Origin: Akkermansia sp.
GTDB lineage: Bacteria; Verrucomicrobiota; Verrucomicrobiia; Verrucomicrobiales; Akkermansiaceae
Reading direction: 5' to 3'
Assembly (NCBI GenBank): GCA_017398765.1
Contig: JAFQEY010000035.1
Coordinates: 1 to 64,000 of the forward strand
DNA: 64,000 nt
Positions within the stretch are counted from its first letter, which is position 1, and every line of letters starts with the position of its first letter. Made by a program: the position numbers and the translations under genes. This document shows positions 24,118-31,806 of this stretch, piece by piece. The notes beneath the pieces were generated by a model. The model was not told where the DNA came from, made no database searches, and saw nothing but the letters and a program-made list of their open reading frames with translations.

Positions 24118-26574
24118 ATGTCACCCTCCACCCGACAAGCGGAAGTACTGGCACCGGCAGGCAATTGGGACTGCGTGCGTGCTGCCGTTGCCAACGGCGC
24201 AGATGCCGTCTACTTCGGGCTGGATCAGTTCAACGCGCGCATGCGCGCGGACAACTTCACCCGGGCTGACCTGACCGCACTCGTCCCCTTCCTGCACAGC
24301 CACGGCGTGCGTGCCTACGTCACCATGAACGTCCTCATCTTCCCCGCTGAATTTGCAGAAGCAGAGGCGTACCTGAACACGCTGAATGACGCCGGAGTAG
24401 ACGGCGTTATCGTGCAGGATACCGGGCTTGCCGCCCTCATCTCCCGCCGCAGAAAAAGCGGCCATTGGCAACTGGAGCTCCACATCTCCACCCAAATGAC
24501 CATCACCTCCCCGGAAGCCGTGCGCTGGGTAGACGAACAGTTTGACCCGCAGCAAATCGTGCTCGCAAGGGAACTTTCTCTCAGGGAAATAGAAGCCTGC
24601 GCCAAAGCAACAGACAAACCCATCGAGGTATTCTGCCACGGAGCCCTCTGCGTAGCCTACTCCGGGCAATGCCTCACCAGCGAAAGCCTGGGGCAGCGCA
24701 GTGCCAACCGCGGAGAGTGCGCCCAGGCCTGCCGCATGCCCTACCGGCTGGAGGTAGACGGCCGCATGCTCCGGCTGGGAGAACGCCGCTATCTGTTTTC
24801 CCCTCAGGATTTGTGTGCTCTGGATCTGGTGCCGCAAATGCTGGAAGCCGGCGTACACAGCTTCAAAATAGAAGGCCGACTCAAAAGCCCGGAATACGTG
24901 GCAGCCACCACCCGAGCCTACCGCCATGCCATCGATGCCGCCATGCAGCAACGCAGCATCCCCCACCGCCGCCGCGCGGCAGATCTTTACGCCATGCAAA
25001 TGGCATTCTCCCGCGGCTTCTCTGCCGGCTGGCTCAACGGCACAGACCATCCCCTGCTCACCCACGGACGCTTCGGCAAAAAACGCGGAGCCCTCGCCGG
25101 CCGCATCATCCGCTGCGGAGAAGGCTGGGTGGAGCTGGAGAGCGAGCCGGTCATCCCCATTGCCCCGGGAGACGGCTTCGTCATCGATGCCGGCCAGGAC
25201 AGAAACGAGGAGCAGGGAGGGCGCATCTGGCGCGTGCAGGGCACCAGACTCTACTTCCACGGCAAAGGTAGCCGCATCAACTGGCAGAGCGTGCGCCCCG
25301 GAAACCTCCTCTGGAAAACCGCAGACCCGGCATTGGACAAAGCATTACACACCACGTGGAGCAACTTTGCCCGCCACGCCGCAGACACAGCGCAACCGCT
25401 TGACCTCACCATCAGCGGGCGTCTGGGAGCACAACTCACCATCAGCTGCGGCGGCATCACCATCGGCAGCGGTCAACCGCTCGAACCGGCAGAAAACCGC
25501 CCCCTGACTGAAGAAGTACTCCGCTCCCAGCTCGGCAGACTCGGCGGCACCGGCTACAGCTTGAGACACTGCCACATAGAGCTGGAAAGCGGACTCATGC
25601 TCCCCCTCTCCATCCTCAACCGCATGCGCCGTGAACTGGTGCAACAACTCCCCAACACCCCGGCTCAGCCAATCAGCTCCCGCCACCCTGCCCCACCCAC
25701 TGAAAACCGTCCCCTCTTCCCACCCATGACCCCGGCAGAGGGCTACCACCTCTCCATACTCTGCCGAGAAAAAGAACAGGCCCTCGCCGCCGCACAAGCC
25801 GGCATCCGCCGCATTTATCTGGATCTCAAAAACCTCCGCGAGCTGGCTGACTTAACCGCCCAAATCAGAGCCACCGCGCCGGAAACAGAAGTCTGGATTG
25901 CCACCCTGCGCATCCTGAAACCGCATGAAACCGGCTATTTCAAATACATCAACACCGCCGCCCCGGACGGCGTGCTGGTGCGCAACCCCGGGGCTGCACT
26001 CTACTTCCGACAAAAAGGCATCCCCATGGTGGGTGATTTCTCACTCAACACCGCCAATCCGGAAAGCATCGCACTCTGGCAACGCTTCGGCATGCAGCTC
26101 TGCACCCCCTCCTATGATTTGAACGCCACACAACTGGCAGATTTACTGCGCAGCGGCTGCGGCCCCGCGCTGGAGCTGACCCTGCACCAGCACATCCCCA
26201 TGTTCCACACAGAGCACTGCGTATTCTGCACATTCCTCTCACAGGGTCACAGCTTCAAGGACTGCGGACACCCCTGCGATCACCACCGAGTCCGCGTCAT
26301 GGACCGCACCCACGCCATGCACTACCTGCGCAGCGATGAGGGCTGCCGCAACACCCTCTTCAACGGGCGTGCACAAAGTGCCGCTCGCTACACAGACAGC
26401 ATGCGCCGCTGCGGACTCAACCACTTCCGCCTTGAACTGTTAGAGGAAAACGCTGAGCAGACCACCCACCTCATCTCACTCTATCTTCTGCTTCTGCAGG
26501 GAAAAATACCCGCCTCAGACCTCTTGCAACGCCTCAACCTGCTAGACCGCATCGGAGTCGTCACCCAGGCTTGA
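24118..26574 (+). CDS. U32 peptidase-family protein, long form (RlhA-like)
   Basis: 818 residues. The N-terminal U32 core starts EVLAPAGNWDCVRAAVANGADAVYFG and contains the signature EVFCHGALCVAYSGQCLTSE with the Cys cluster (SANRGECAQACRMPY) used for Fe-S binding in RlhA/TrhP enzymes. A middle domain (about 380-520) resembles the DUF3656 region of long U32 proteins, and a C-terminal domain carries further Cys (HCVFCTFLSQGHSFKDCGHPCD). Members of this family hydroxylate rRNA or tRNA rather than acting as proteases; the 23S rRNA hydroxylation role of RlhA is the closest known function, not proven here. The IF-1-like gene directly upstream strengthens a translation link. Confidence 0.85.
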   Translation: MSPSTRQAEVLAPAGNWDCVRAAVANGADAVYFGLDQFNARMRADNFTRADLTALVPFLHSHGVRAYVTMNVLIFPAEFAEAEAYLNTLNDAGVDGVIVQDTGLAALISRRRKSGHWQLELHISTQMTITSPEAVRWVDEQFDPQQIVLARELSLREIEACAKATDKPIEVFCHGALCVAYSGQCLTSESLGQRSANRGECAQACRMPYRLEVDGRMLRLGERRYLFSPQDLCALDLVPQMLEAGVHSFKIEGRLKSPEYVAATTRAYRHAIDAAMQQRSIPHRRRAADLYAMQMAFSRGFSAGWLNGTDHPLLTHGRFGKKRGALAGRIIRCGEGWVELESEPVIPIAPGDGFVIDAGQDRNEEQGGRIWRVQGTRLYFHGKGSRINWQSVRPGNLLWKTADPALDKALHTTWSNFARHAADTAQPLDLTISGRLGAQLTISCGGITIGSGQPLEPAENRPLTEEVLRSQLGRLGGTGYSLRHCHIELESGLMLPLSILNRMRRELVQQLPNTPAQPISSRHPAPPTENRPLFPPMTPAEGYHLSILCREKEQALAAAQAGIRRIYLDLKNLRELADLTAQIRATAPETEVWIATLRILKPHETGYFKYINTAAPDGVLVRNPGAALYFRQKGIPMVGDFSLNTANPESIALWQRFGMQLCTPSYDLNATQLADLLRSGCGPALELTLHQHIPMFHTEHCVFCTFLSQGHSFKDCGHPCDHHRVRVMDRTHAMHYLRSDEGCRNTLFNGRAQSAARYTDSMRRCGLNHFRLELLEENAEQTTHLISLYLLLLQGKIPASDLLQRLNLLDRIGVVTQA

Positions 26575-26687
26575 TACCGCTCCACACCACATATCCGCAG
26601 TACCATTTATCTGCCCGGCTTATTGCTCAGGCAATTTTTAATGGCTGCTCAAGCTGAGCGCAAAATGGGATATTGTCGGGGGAGATG
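26575..26687. other. Non-coding flank of the hairpin array
   Basis: Between the U32 stop and the hairpin array. It contains a weak hairpin (TGCC/GGCA arms followed by ATTTTT near 26613-26640) that may end the U32 transcript. No gene is seen. Confidence 0.4.
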
Positions 26688-26930
26688 TTCGCTCTGAAGA
26701 GCGAAGTGAATTTCTCGCCTGCGGCTCGAGTTAAATTCGGCTTTCGCCGAGCGAAATTGCTGCCTCCGGCAGCAGTGATAGAGTTCCGCAGCCCTGCGGG
26801 CTGCCATTCTTTTTCACTACCGCCGGAACGGCGGTAATTTCACTATCCACGTAGTGGATAATTTCACTCGAGCCGCAGGCGAGGATTTCACTGCACGTCA
26901 GGGCAATTTCACGTGCGGGCTTGCCCGTAC
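26688..26930. repeat. Array of about nine different short hairpins joined by AATTTCAC/GTGAAATT linkers
   Basis: Stems found by eye: 26688-26705 (TTCGCTCT), 26737-26750 (TCGGC), 26758-26774 (TGCTGCC), 26788-26804 (GCAGCCC), 26818-26836 (TACCGCCG), 26844-26860 (TATCCAC) and 26913-26930 (GTGCGGGC with one G-U pair), plus a weaker one near 26892-26905. Stem sequences all differ, but linkers are conserved: GTGAATTT or GCGAAATT on the left half, AATTTCAC or GATTTCAC on the right. A 17-base segment at 26714-26730 is the exact reverse complement of 26867-26883, enclosing the middle hairpins, so the whole could fold into one multibranched structure. No ORF and no transposase are seen. Confidence 0.85.
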
Positions 26931-27001
26931 ATCTTCCCATTTATCGCGCTCTATCCGAGAATAATGCGACTATTTTCTATCGCCAAACCAATAATATCCG
27001 G

Positions 27002-27040
27002 CAAAAAAAAACGCTGCCACCCATTACAGGCAGCAACGTT
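27002..27040 (-). terminator. Terminator of PEP-CTERM gene A
   Basis: Minus-strand GCTGCC/GGCAGC hairpin with loop TGTAATGGGT, followed by G and nine T. The loop and arm are shared with the terminator of copy C (31647-31678). Confidence 0.85.
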
Positions 27041-27067
27041 GAGAATTGACTTAACATCACCAACTCT

Positions 27068-27694
27068 TTACTTGCGGCGACGGCGGGCTGCCAGACCGGC
27101 AAGAGCCAGCAGGCTCAGCGTAGCCGTGGTCGGCTCCGGAACGGCAGGAGTGTAGCCGTACTGGGCGTTCACTACGGATCTCATCGTTGTATCGGCATTG
27201 CCGCCATTCATATTACCGTTATAGTTTACGGTTTCCAGAGCCACACCGTTAGCAGATACTCCGGAGTACAGAGAAACGGTCTGATTTCCATCGCCGCCCA
27301 CATTCACCAGAGTGTAAGTCTCACCCATGCTAAGCTTCGTACCGAACGTTGCTCCGCGCAAACCATTGAACGATGTATTTTCTGTAATGTTTGCACCCTC
27401 GTCTCCACCGGCTACACTAGCCATAGCACCGTCACCAATATACAGCGACACTTCGCTATCGGAAGACCATGTGAGGGTAATACCGTTTGCATAGTAATCG
27501 CCAGTGGAGAAAGTACCCCAGTAGAGAGCCAACACGTCCGTAGTGTCAGTTGCGGAAAGAGCACCTTCATTAAGGGTAAATGTCAGGGTGAAGTCACCAC
27601 CCCAGAAATTACCACCGGTGGAGATACCAAGTTCATTCGGAGCAGCCGCAGCCACACCGGCGAGAGCCATAAGAGCGATAATCGTCTTCTTCAT
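27068..27694 (-). CDS. PEP-CTERM sorting-domain protein (copy A)
   Basis: 208 residues. Signal peptide MKKTIIALMALAGVAAA; exported beta-rich middle of unknown function; C-terminal sorting signal starting VPEPTTATLSLLAL followed by a hydrophobic stretch and the tail AARRRRK, the substrate form for an exosortase. The product should be secreted and anchored or released at the surface, often with extracellular polysaccharide. The ATG at 27694 was chosen because it fits the signal peptide; the longer frame upstream is the conserved leader. The middle domain differs from copies B and C. The exosortase gene is not in this window. Confidence 0.88.
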   Translation of the reverse strand: MKKTIIALMALAGVAAAAPNELGISTGGNFWGGDFTLTFTLNEGALSATDTTDVLALYWGTFSTGDYYANGITLTWSSDSEVSLYIGDGAMASVAGGDEGANITENTSFNGLRGATFGTKLSMGETYTLVNVGGDGNQTVSLYSGVSANGVALETVNYNGNMNGGNADTTMRSVVNAQYGYTPAVPEPTTATLSLLALAGLAARRRRK

Positions 27695-27829
27695 TTTTAT
27701 TGTATTTTCTATATGTTTATTGTTTTTTGCGGCAAGCTGCCCGGGGATACCCGGTTCTTCGCGCGTCGGAATGCCGAGAGACCCGAGTCGGACTCGCCGG
27801 GCGTGAGTATATCGCATTTCGAATGCGAT
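27695..27829 (-). promoter_or_regulatory. Conserved palindrome, -10 box and 5' leader (copy A)
   Basis: From upstream on the minus strand: a perfect 8-bp palindrome with 3-base centre (27811-27829), TATACT (27811-27806), then about 110 bases of leader ending in an A-rich SD-less stretch before the ATG. The same block occurs at 28309-28444 and 30875-31010 with only one or two differences. Confidence 0.85.
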
Positions 27830-28308
27830 GCTGCGGGAGTGTAGCATTGTTGATTTGAAATGCTAACAGTATCAGTGTAATATAAAATGGAAAAGATTGT
27901 GTGTTTTGAATAGAATGCAGCTATTCCTCTTTTGAAGAGAATACAGATTTGATGCCGAATGTGCCGAAAGTAAATTTTTCCGAAACATTTATTAGCGAGG
28001 GTCTCCATTTTCGTCCGATTTATCTGGTTGGGTAATAATTTGAGAGTTCTAAACCCTCCCATTTTACAGTTGGAGGAATGTTGCGCAGTAATTCGAGCTT
28101 TTCTCGAAATTTCGTCCGATATATGGTGTTTCAATAAATTTGTTATACTAATTTCGTAATTTTTTTGATGATTGAATATAACTTAAACATAGAATGGAAG
28201 AATATTGATATAAAAAAATCCAAAAGGCAAACTTTGGAGACTGAAAAAATGAACTCAGATTGATCGGTAGTCAATTTTTTTCAACATTTTAAACAAAAAA
28301 GTCTGTAC
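27830..28308. other. AT-rich intergenic spacer between divergent PEP-CTERM cassettes
   Basis: About 480 bases, visibly richer in A/T than the surroundings, without a supportable gene. The decamer TTCGTCCGAT occurs twice (28010-28019 and 28111-28120). It may be the remains of inserted DNA. Confidence 0.5.
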
Positions 28309-28444
28309 ATCGCATTCGAAATGCGATATACTCACGCCCGGCGAGTCCGACTCGGGTCTCTCGGCATTCCGACGCGCGAAGAACCGGGTATCCCCGGGCA
28401 GCTTGCCGCAAAAAAACAATAAACATATAGAAAATACAATAAAA
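28309..28444 (+). promoter_or_regulatory. Conserved palindrome, -10 box and 5' leader (copy B)
   Basis: Palindrome ATCGCATT-CGA-AATGCGAT (28309-28327) overlaps TATACT (28327-28332). No TTGACA-like -35 is seen in any copy, so the palindrome occupies the position where a regulator would bind. The leader can form GAGT-ccg-ACTC, CCGGG-tatc-CCCGG and GGCA-gct-TGCC hairpins. Confidence 0.85.
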
Positions 28445-29050
28445 ATGAAGAAGACGATTATCGCTCTTATGGCTCTCGCCGGTGTGGCTTCCGCTACAAC
28501 GGTGTGGGAAGACACGACTCTCCCCAAAGGTGGTGACCTGTATGCCGGTGCCTTTGATTTCCAGTTCGTTATCACGGAAGGTAACACTGTCAGCGGTGAC
28601 TATGATGTTCTGTTGGCCTACTACCAGACCAACGGCAGCAGCTACAACGTGAATGCCTTTGAGCTGAGCAACGCCGGCGTGCTGACGCTGAATCGCGGTG
28701 GTAGCGTGTCTCTGACGGATGGTGTTCTCACCAGCGATTCCACGATGGGTACCACAGACAAGTCCACTTTCGTTGACGCTGAGGGTGCTGCCTATGTGCT
28801 GAGCACTCCCGGTCTCTACACTGTGGATTATCTGGGTGGCACGAATGGTTCTGCTGCTGCTGATCTGTACCTTGATGGTGTGAAAGTTGCCGGTTTCACC
28901 GGTGGTAACCACAACATGAATGGTGCTCAGAATGGTGGTGCTAATCTGACATTCAAGGTGAACAGTGCTTACGTTGTTCCCGAGCCGACCACGGCTACGC
29001 TGAGCCTGCTGGCTCTGGCCGGTCTGGCTGCCCGCCGTCGCCGCAAGTAA
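28445..29050 (+). CDS. PEP-CTERM sorting-domain protein (copy B)
   Basis: 201 residues. Signal peptide MKKTIIALMALAGVASA, beta-rich exported domain, and a PEP-CTERM anchor from VPEPTTATLS to the RRRRK end. Middle-domain blocks such as GLYTVDYLGGTNGSAAADLYL and HNMNG are shared with copy C, so B and C are close paralogs with a more divergent N-terminal half. The function of the exported domain is unknown. Its leader is the conserved module; its terminator differs from those of A and C. Confidence 0.88.
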   Translation: MKKTIIALMALAGVASATTVWEDTTLPKGGDLYAGAFDFQFVITEGNTVSGDYDVLLAYYQTNGSSYNVNAFELSNAGVLTLNRGGSVSLTDGVLTSDSTMGTTDKSTFVDAEGAAYVLSTPGLYTVDYLGGTNGSAAADLYLDGVKVAGFTGGNHNMNGAQNGGANLTFKVNSAYVVPEPTTATLSLLALAGLAARRRRK

Positions 29051-29079
29051 TTTATTACTTGTTCGTTTACAAGTCAAAC

Positions 29080-29119
29080 AAGACCGCTGCCTTTATCCGG
29101 CAGCGGTCTTATTTTCTTT
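29080..29119 (+). terminator. Terminator of PEP-CTERM gene B
   Basis: Arms AAGACCGCTGCC and GGCAGCGGTCTT (29080-29110) followed by ATTTTCTTT. It may also serve the convergent hipT transcript. Confidence 0.85.
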
Positions 29120-29132
29120 ATTGAATAGGTGG

Positions 29133-30086
29133 TTACAGTCCTTTCTGCAGCCGCAAAAAACGCTCGCGGATGTGGTACAGGTAGGAATGAAGTGCCTTCC
29201 TACTGAGCAGAGAAGCATGTATTTGTTGTTCTAATTTATTCTGTTGAGAGAGCGCTTTTCTCAAATAACGAATCGCAGCTTTACGGGGGAGTCCTATTCT
29301 TTCTGCCCAATCAAGAAAATGAGCTCCCATACCCGCTCGAGAAACAGGTTGACCATTGGCAAATAAACCGTGGCTTAAAGCAAAGTCAGAATCTTCCACA
29401 TGCAGGCGAGTGTTCATGACATCATAGGCCGGAGCCAGCACCATTCCTCCAGTATCGTTCTCCAGAAGGGCAAAATTTTTCATGTGTGCATCACCGTTGC
29501 ACAGCAGATAATTCACCACTACATACTGAAAGAAGAGCATGAGCTGAATACGCGGTGCAATGGCGTAACGAGCAATGATGGAGGCAAGTTCCTCATAGCT
29601 TCCTTCATATTTACTGCCACTGTTTTCCTGTGTGAGAACATTTCCTAACGCAGCCAAATCTTCCATTCTGCGCTTGCTGCCGTCCGGTTTCACATCGAAG
29701 CGTCTCACCAGATACGCCGGTTCACCATCCCCATAAAAACAGAGAGTACATTCTGCTACGGGAAGCCCGAATAATTCACTTGCCCAGCGCATGCTCTGCC
29801 ACTCATTCACCGGCATATCCGTCCGCAGCTTCATACGGTGCGGACGCGGCTTCAACATATAGAGCCCTTGCTCCCCTTGTTTTGCGTAGCGCAGGAAATG
29901 TCCATCCGTTATCAGAGAGTATTTTTCTTGTGCTCCGGATACAGATATGCAGCCGGGACTATCAGCCTCACTTTCCTCATCGTTAAAAGGAGAGCTTTCG
30001 TACGGCAAAATCGGGCTGATATTCTGCCCGTCAAACAACCGCCGGCACTCAGCCGGACTATACCTTGAAAAAAGAGGGGCATTCAT
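29133..30086 (-). CDS. hipT: HipT-like Ser/Thr kinase toxin of a HipBST system
   Basis: 317 residues, the HipA kinase body without the N-terminal subdomain, which is a separate gene here. Visible: the Gly-rich loop with an S48-V-S50 pair (CISVSGAQEK), like the two autophosphorylated serines of HipT; the lysine strand LYMLKPRP; the catalytic loop NGDAHMKNFAL (Asp199); and the metal-binding APAYDVMNT (Asp222). In the E. coli HipBST system HipT phosphorylates tryptophanyl-tRNA synthetase; the target here is not known. It overlaps hipS by 4 bases (ATGA), indicating translational coupling. It converges on PEP-CTERM gene B. Confidence 0.85.
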   Translation of the reverse strand: MNAPLFSRYSPAECRRLFDGQNISPILPYESSPFNDEESEADSPGCISVSGAQEKYSLITDGHFLRYAKQGEQGLYMLKPRPHRMKLRTDMPVNEWQSMRWASELFGLPVAECTLCFYGDGEPAYLVRRFDVKPDGSKRRMEDLAALGNVLTQENSGSKYEGSYEELASIIARYAIAPRIQLMLFFQYVVVNYLLCNGDAHMKNFALLENDTGGMVLAPAYDVMNTRLHVEDSDFALSHGLFANGQPVSRAGMGAHFLDWAERIGLPRKAAIRYLRKALSQQNKLEQQIHASLLSRKALHSYLYHIRERFLRLQKGL

Positions 30087-30421
30087 TGTTTATCCTCCCT
30101 AACCGTAACGGCACCAATGGAATCATATTGAGCCAAGGCTAACAGTAAACCGAAAGCATCAGACTCATCCAAACGAAGCCGCAGACAGATACCGCGTCTG
30201 TACTCCCCTTCCGGTAACATGTTATCAAAAATAGGAAACAGGCAATCACTATAATAAGGTTCGCTTCGTAGAGGCAGCCGCAAACTTATGGCTGTTGCCT
30301 GCGGAAGTGTCAGGTAGTCCGGCAGGTAACGCAATTCATATCTCCGCGAATCAGCTTTTTCATGTTTGAAAAGTGTTGCAGCTGCTATTCTATTGACAAA
30401 AACAGTAGCTCGGCGTTCCAT
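30083..30421 (-). CDS. hipS: HipS-like antitoxin (stand-alone HipA N-terminal subdomain)
   Basis: 112 residues matching the N-terminal subdomain 1 of HipA: AAATLFKHEKADSRRYELRYLPDYL, then ISLRLPLRSEPYYSDCLFPIFDNMLPEGEYRRG. In HipBST this split-off domain is the antitoxin that blocks HipT. The gene order B-S-T and the short spacings (5 bases from hipB, 4-base overlap with hipT) match that system. It starts at ATG 30421. Confidence 0.83.
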   Translation of the reverse strand: MERRATVFVNRIAAATLFKHEKADSRRYELRYLPDYLTLPQATAISLRLPLRSEPYYSDCLFPIFDNMLPEGEYRRGICLRLRLDESDAFGLLLALAQYDSIGAVTVREDKQ

Positions 30422-30426
30422 TTATC

Positions 30427-30645
30427 TCAGCTCCTTTCTACTTCCATTCTTAATTTTAAGCCCAGTGTTTGCATCACCGCAAGCAGTGTTTTCAGAGTAA
30501 CTCCGCCCACCCCTCGCTCCAGACGGCTAAGTGTATTGATGCCGATTCCTGTCAAATCTGCCAGTTGTTGCAGCGTTACCCCCAATGATTCTCGCCGCGT
30601 GCGTATTTCTTTTCCTATTTCTGCAGCATTACTAAAAATCACCAT
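30427..30645 (-). CDS. hipB: HipB-like HTH repressor
   Basis: 72 residues with an Xre-type helix-turn-helix: EIGKEIRTRRESLGVTLQQL and LADLTGIGINTLSRLERGVG. It likely binds the inverted repeats around its own start and represses the operon, and augments HipS/HipT control. The ATG at 30645 was chosen because a promoter (TTGCAA 30681-30676, 16-base spacer, TAAAAT 30659-30654) lies just upstream; in-frame ATGs at 30663 and 30705 would lie inside or before that promoter. Confidence 0.82.
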   Translation of the reverse strand: MVIFSNAAEIGKEIRTRRESLGVTLQQLADLTGIGINTLSRLERGVGGVTLKTLLAVMQTLGLKLRMEVERS

Positions 30646-30681
30646 ACATGGTGATTTTAGCATTATTTTTATATTTTGCAA
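30635..30681 (-). promoter_or_regulatory. hipBST promoter and operator
   Basis: A perfect 11-bp inverted repeat AAAATCACCAT/ATGGTGATTTT with a 2-base centre (30635-30658) overlaps the -10 TAAAAT (30654-30659), the expected start site and the hipB ATG. The -35 is TTGCAA (30676-30681). Confidence 0.75.
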
Positions 30682-30697
30682 GCAATTTTCTTCTAAA

Positions 30698-30715
30698 TTC
30701 ACCATTTATGATGAA
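30698..30715 (-). promoter_or_regulatory. Second putative HipB operator
   Basis: TTCACCAT-tt-ATGATGAA, one mismatch from a perfect repeat and sharing the TCACCAT half-site with the first operator; centres are 60 bp apart. Confidence 0.6.
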
Positions 30716-30874
30716 CCATTCAAACAGGTGCCTCAATTGTGCCACAGATGAGGCCACAATGGCAAGCCATGTATGTTCGCTACAAGATATACAGGTTTTA
30801 CAGCAGAGATTCATAAGAGTATAGGCTTTTTCTCAAAACACATGGGAGACATCCTATTCATATCCCCTCGCAGC

Positions 30875-31010
30875 ATCGCATTCGAAATGCGATATACTCA
30901 CGCCCGGCGAGTCCGACTCGGGTCTCTCGGCATTCCGACGCGCGAAGAACCGGGTATCCCCGGGCAGCTTGCCGCAAAAAAACAATAAACATATAGAAAA
31001 TACAACAAAA
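30875..31010 (+). promoter_or_regulatory. Conserved palindrome, -10 box and 5' leader (copy C)
   Basis: The same module as copies A and B: palindrome 30875-30893, TATACT 30893-30898, structured leader, A-rich SD-less start region. It shares five further bases (CGCAG) upstream of the palindrome with copy A but not B. Confidence 0.85.
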
Positions 31011-31616
31011 ATGAAGAAGACGATTATCGCTCTTATGGCTCTCGCCGGTGTGGCTTCCGCTGTTACCATTCAGGAAGACACCACCATGGCTCCCGGTGGC
31101 AACTACTATGCCGGTGCTTTCGATTTCACGTTTGTGCTGGATGAAGTTCTGCCGACTTCCACCCAGTACCTTCTGGGTTACTATGCCAACCCTGCTGCCA
31201 GCGGCAACTATTCCGCTAACGTGTTCACCCTGGATTACAACGCACAGAACGGCCTTACGCTGCGTCTTGATCGTGTAGCCAGTGTGACGGTGACAGATGG
31301 TGATATCAGTGCAGTGGGTAACATCCACAACTCTTCAACGTTTGCCGGCACATCCGGTGCTTACATTCTTGGTGCCGGCACATACACGGTGGAGTACCTT
31401 GGTGGCGGCAACGGTTCTGCTGCTGCTGATCTGTACCTTGACGGTACGAAGGTTGCTTCTTTCACCGGCGGCAGTCATAACATGAACGGTGGTGGTGACG
31501 GCACCGCAACTCTCAATGTTAAAGTGAGCGATGCTTATGTTGTTCCTGAACCGACCACGGCTACGCTGAGTCTGCTGGCTCTGGCCGGTCTGGCTGCCCG
31601 CCGTCGCCGCAAGTAA
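31011..31616 (+). CDS. PEP-CTERM sorting-domain protein (copy C)
   Basis: 201 residues, same length as copy B. Signal peptide MKKTIIALMALAGVASA, middle blocks GTYTVEYLGGGNGSAAADLYL and GGSHNMNGGGDG shared with B, and the PEP-CTERM anchor from VPEPTTATLS. The first 100 residues of the mature protein differ clearly from B, suggesting diversification of the exposed part while signal and anchor stay fixed. Probably exosortase-processed. Function of the exposed domain unknown. Confidence 0.88.
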   Translation: MKKTIIALMALAGVASAVTIQEDTTMAPGGNYYAGAFDFTFVLDEVLPTSTQYLLGYYANPAASGNYSANVFTLDYNAQNGLTLRLDRVASVTVTDGDISAVGNIHNSSTFAGTSGAYILGAGTYTVEYLGGGNGSAAADLYLDGTKVASFTGGSHNMNGGGDGTATLNVKVSDAYVVPEPTTATLSLLALAGLAARRRRK

Positions 31617-31646
31617 AGCTTGCCTGACAGCTGAGTCAATTTCCAA

Positions 31647-31678
31647 CGCTGCCGCCTGTAATGGGTGGCAGCGTTTTT
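31647..31678 (+). terminator. Terminator of PEP-CTERM gene C
   Basis: CGCTGCC/GGCAGCG hairpin followed by TTTTT; the CTGTAATGGGTGGCAGCG segment is identical to the terminator of copy A. Confidence 0.85.
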
Positions 31679-31806
31679 GCATCCGGTTGCGAACACTCCG
31701 AAAAAAAGGGAAATTGAGCGCAACAGCACTGTACTTCCCTGTCACATACGGTGCTTCCGGGATTCCCTTATCAGCATTTGCCGGGAAGACAGTTCCCGCA
31801 GCCTGT

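Noticed and set aside
26688-26930. CRISPR array
   Set aside because: Stems are all different and the conserved linkers are only about 8 bases; there is no repeat-spacer regularity and no cas gene.
27695-27847. N-terminal extensions of the PEP-CTERM proteins through the conserved leader
   Set aside because: The extended frames read through the -10 box, the palindrome and the leader; the signal peptide MKKTIIAL begins after it in all three copies.
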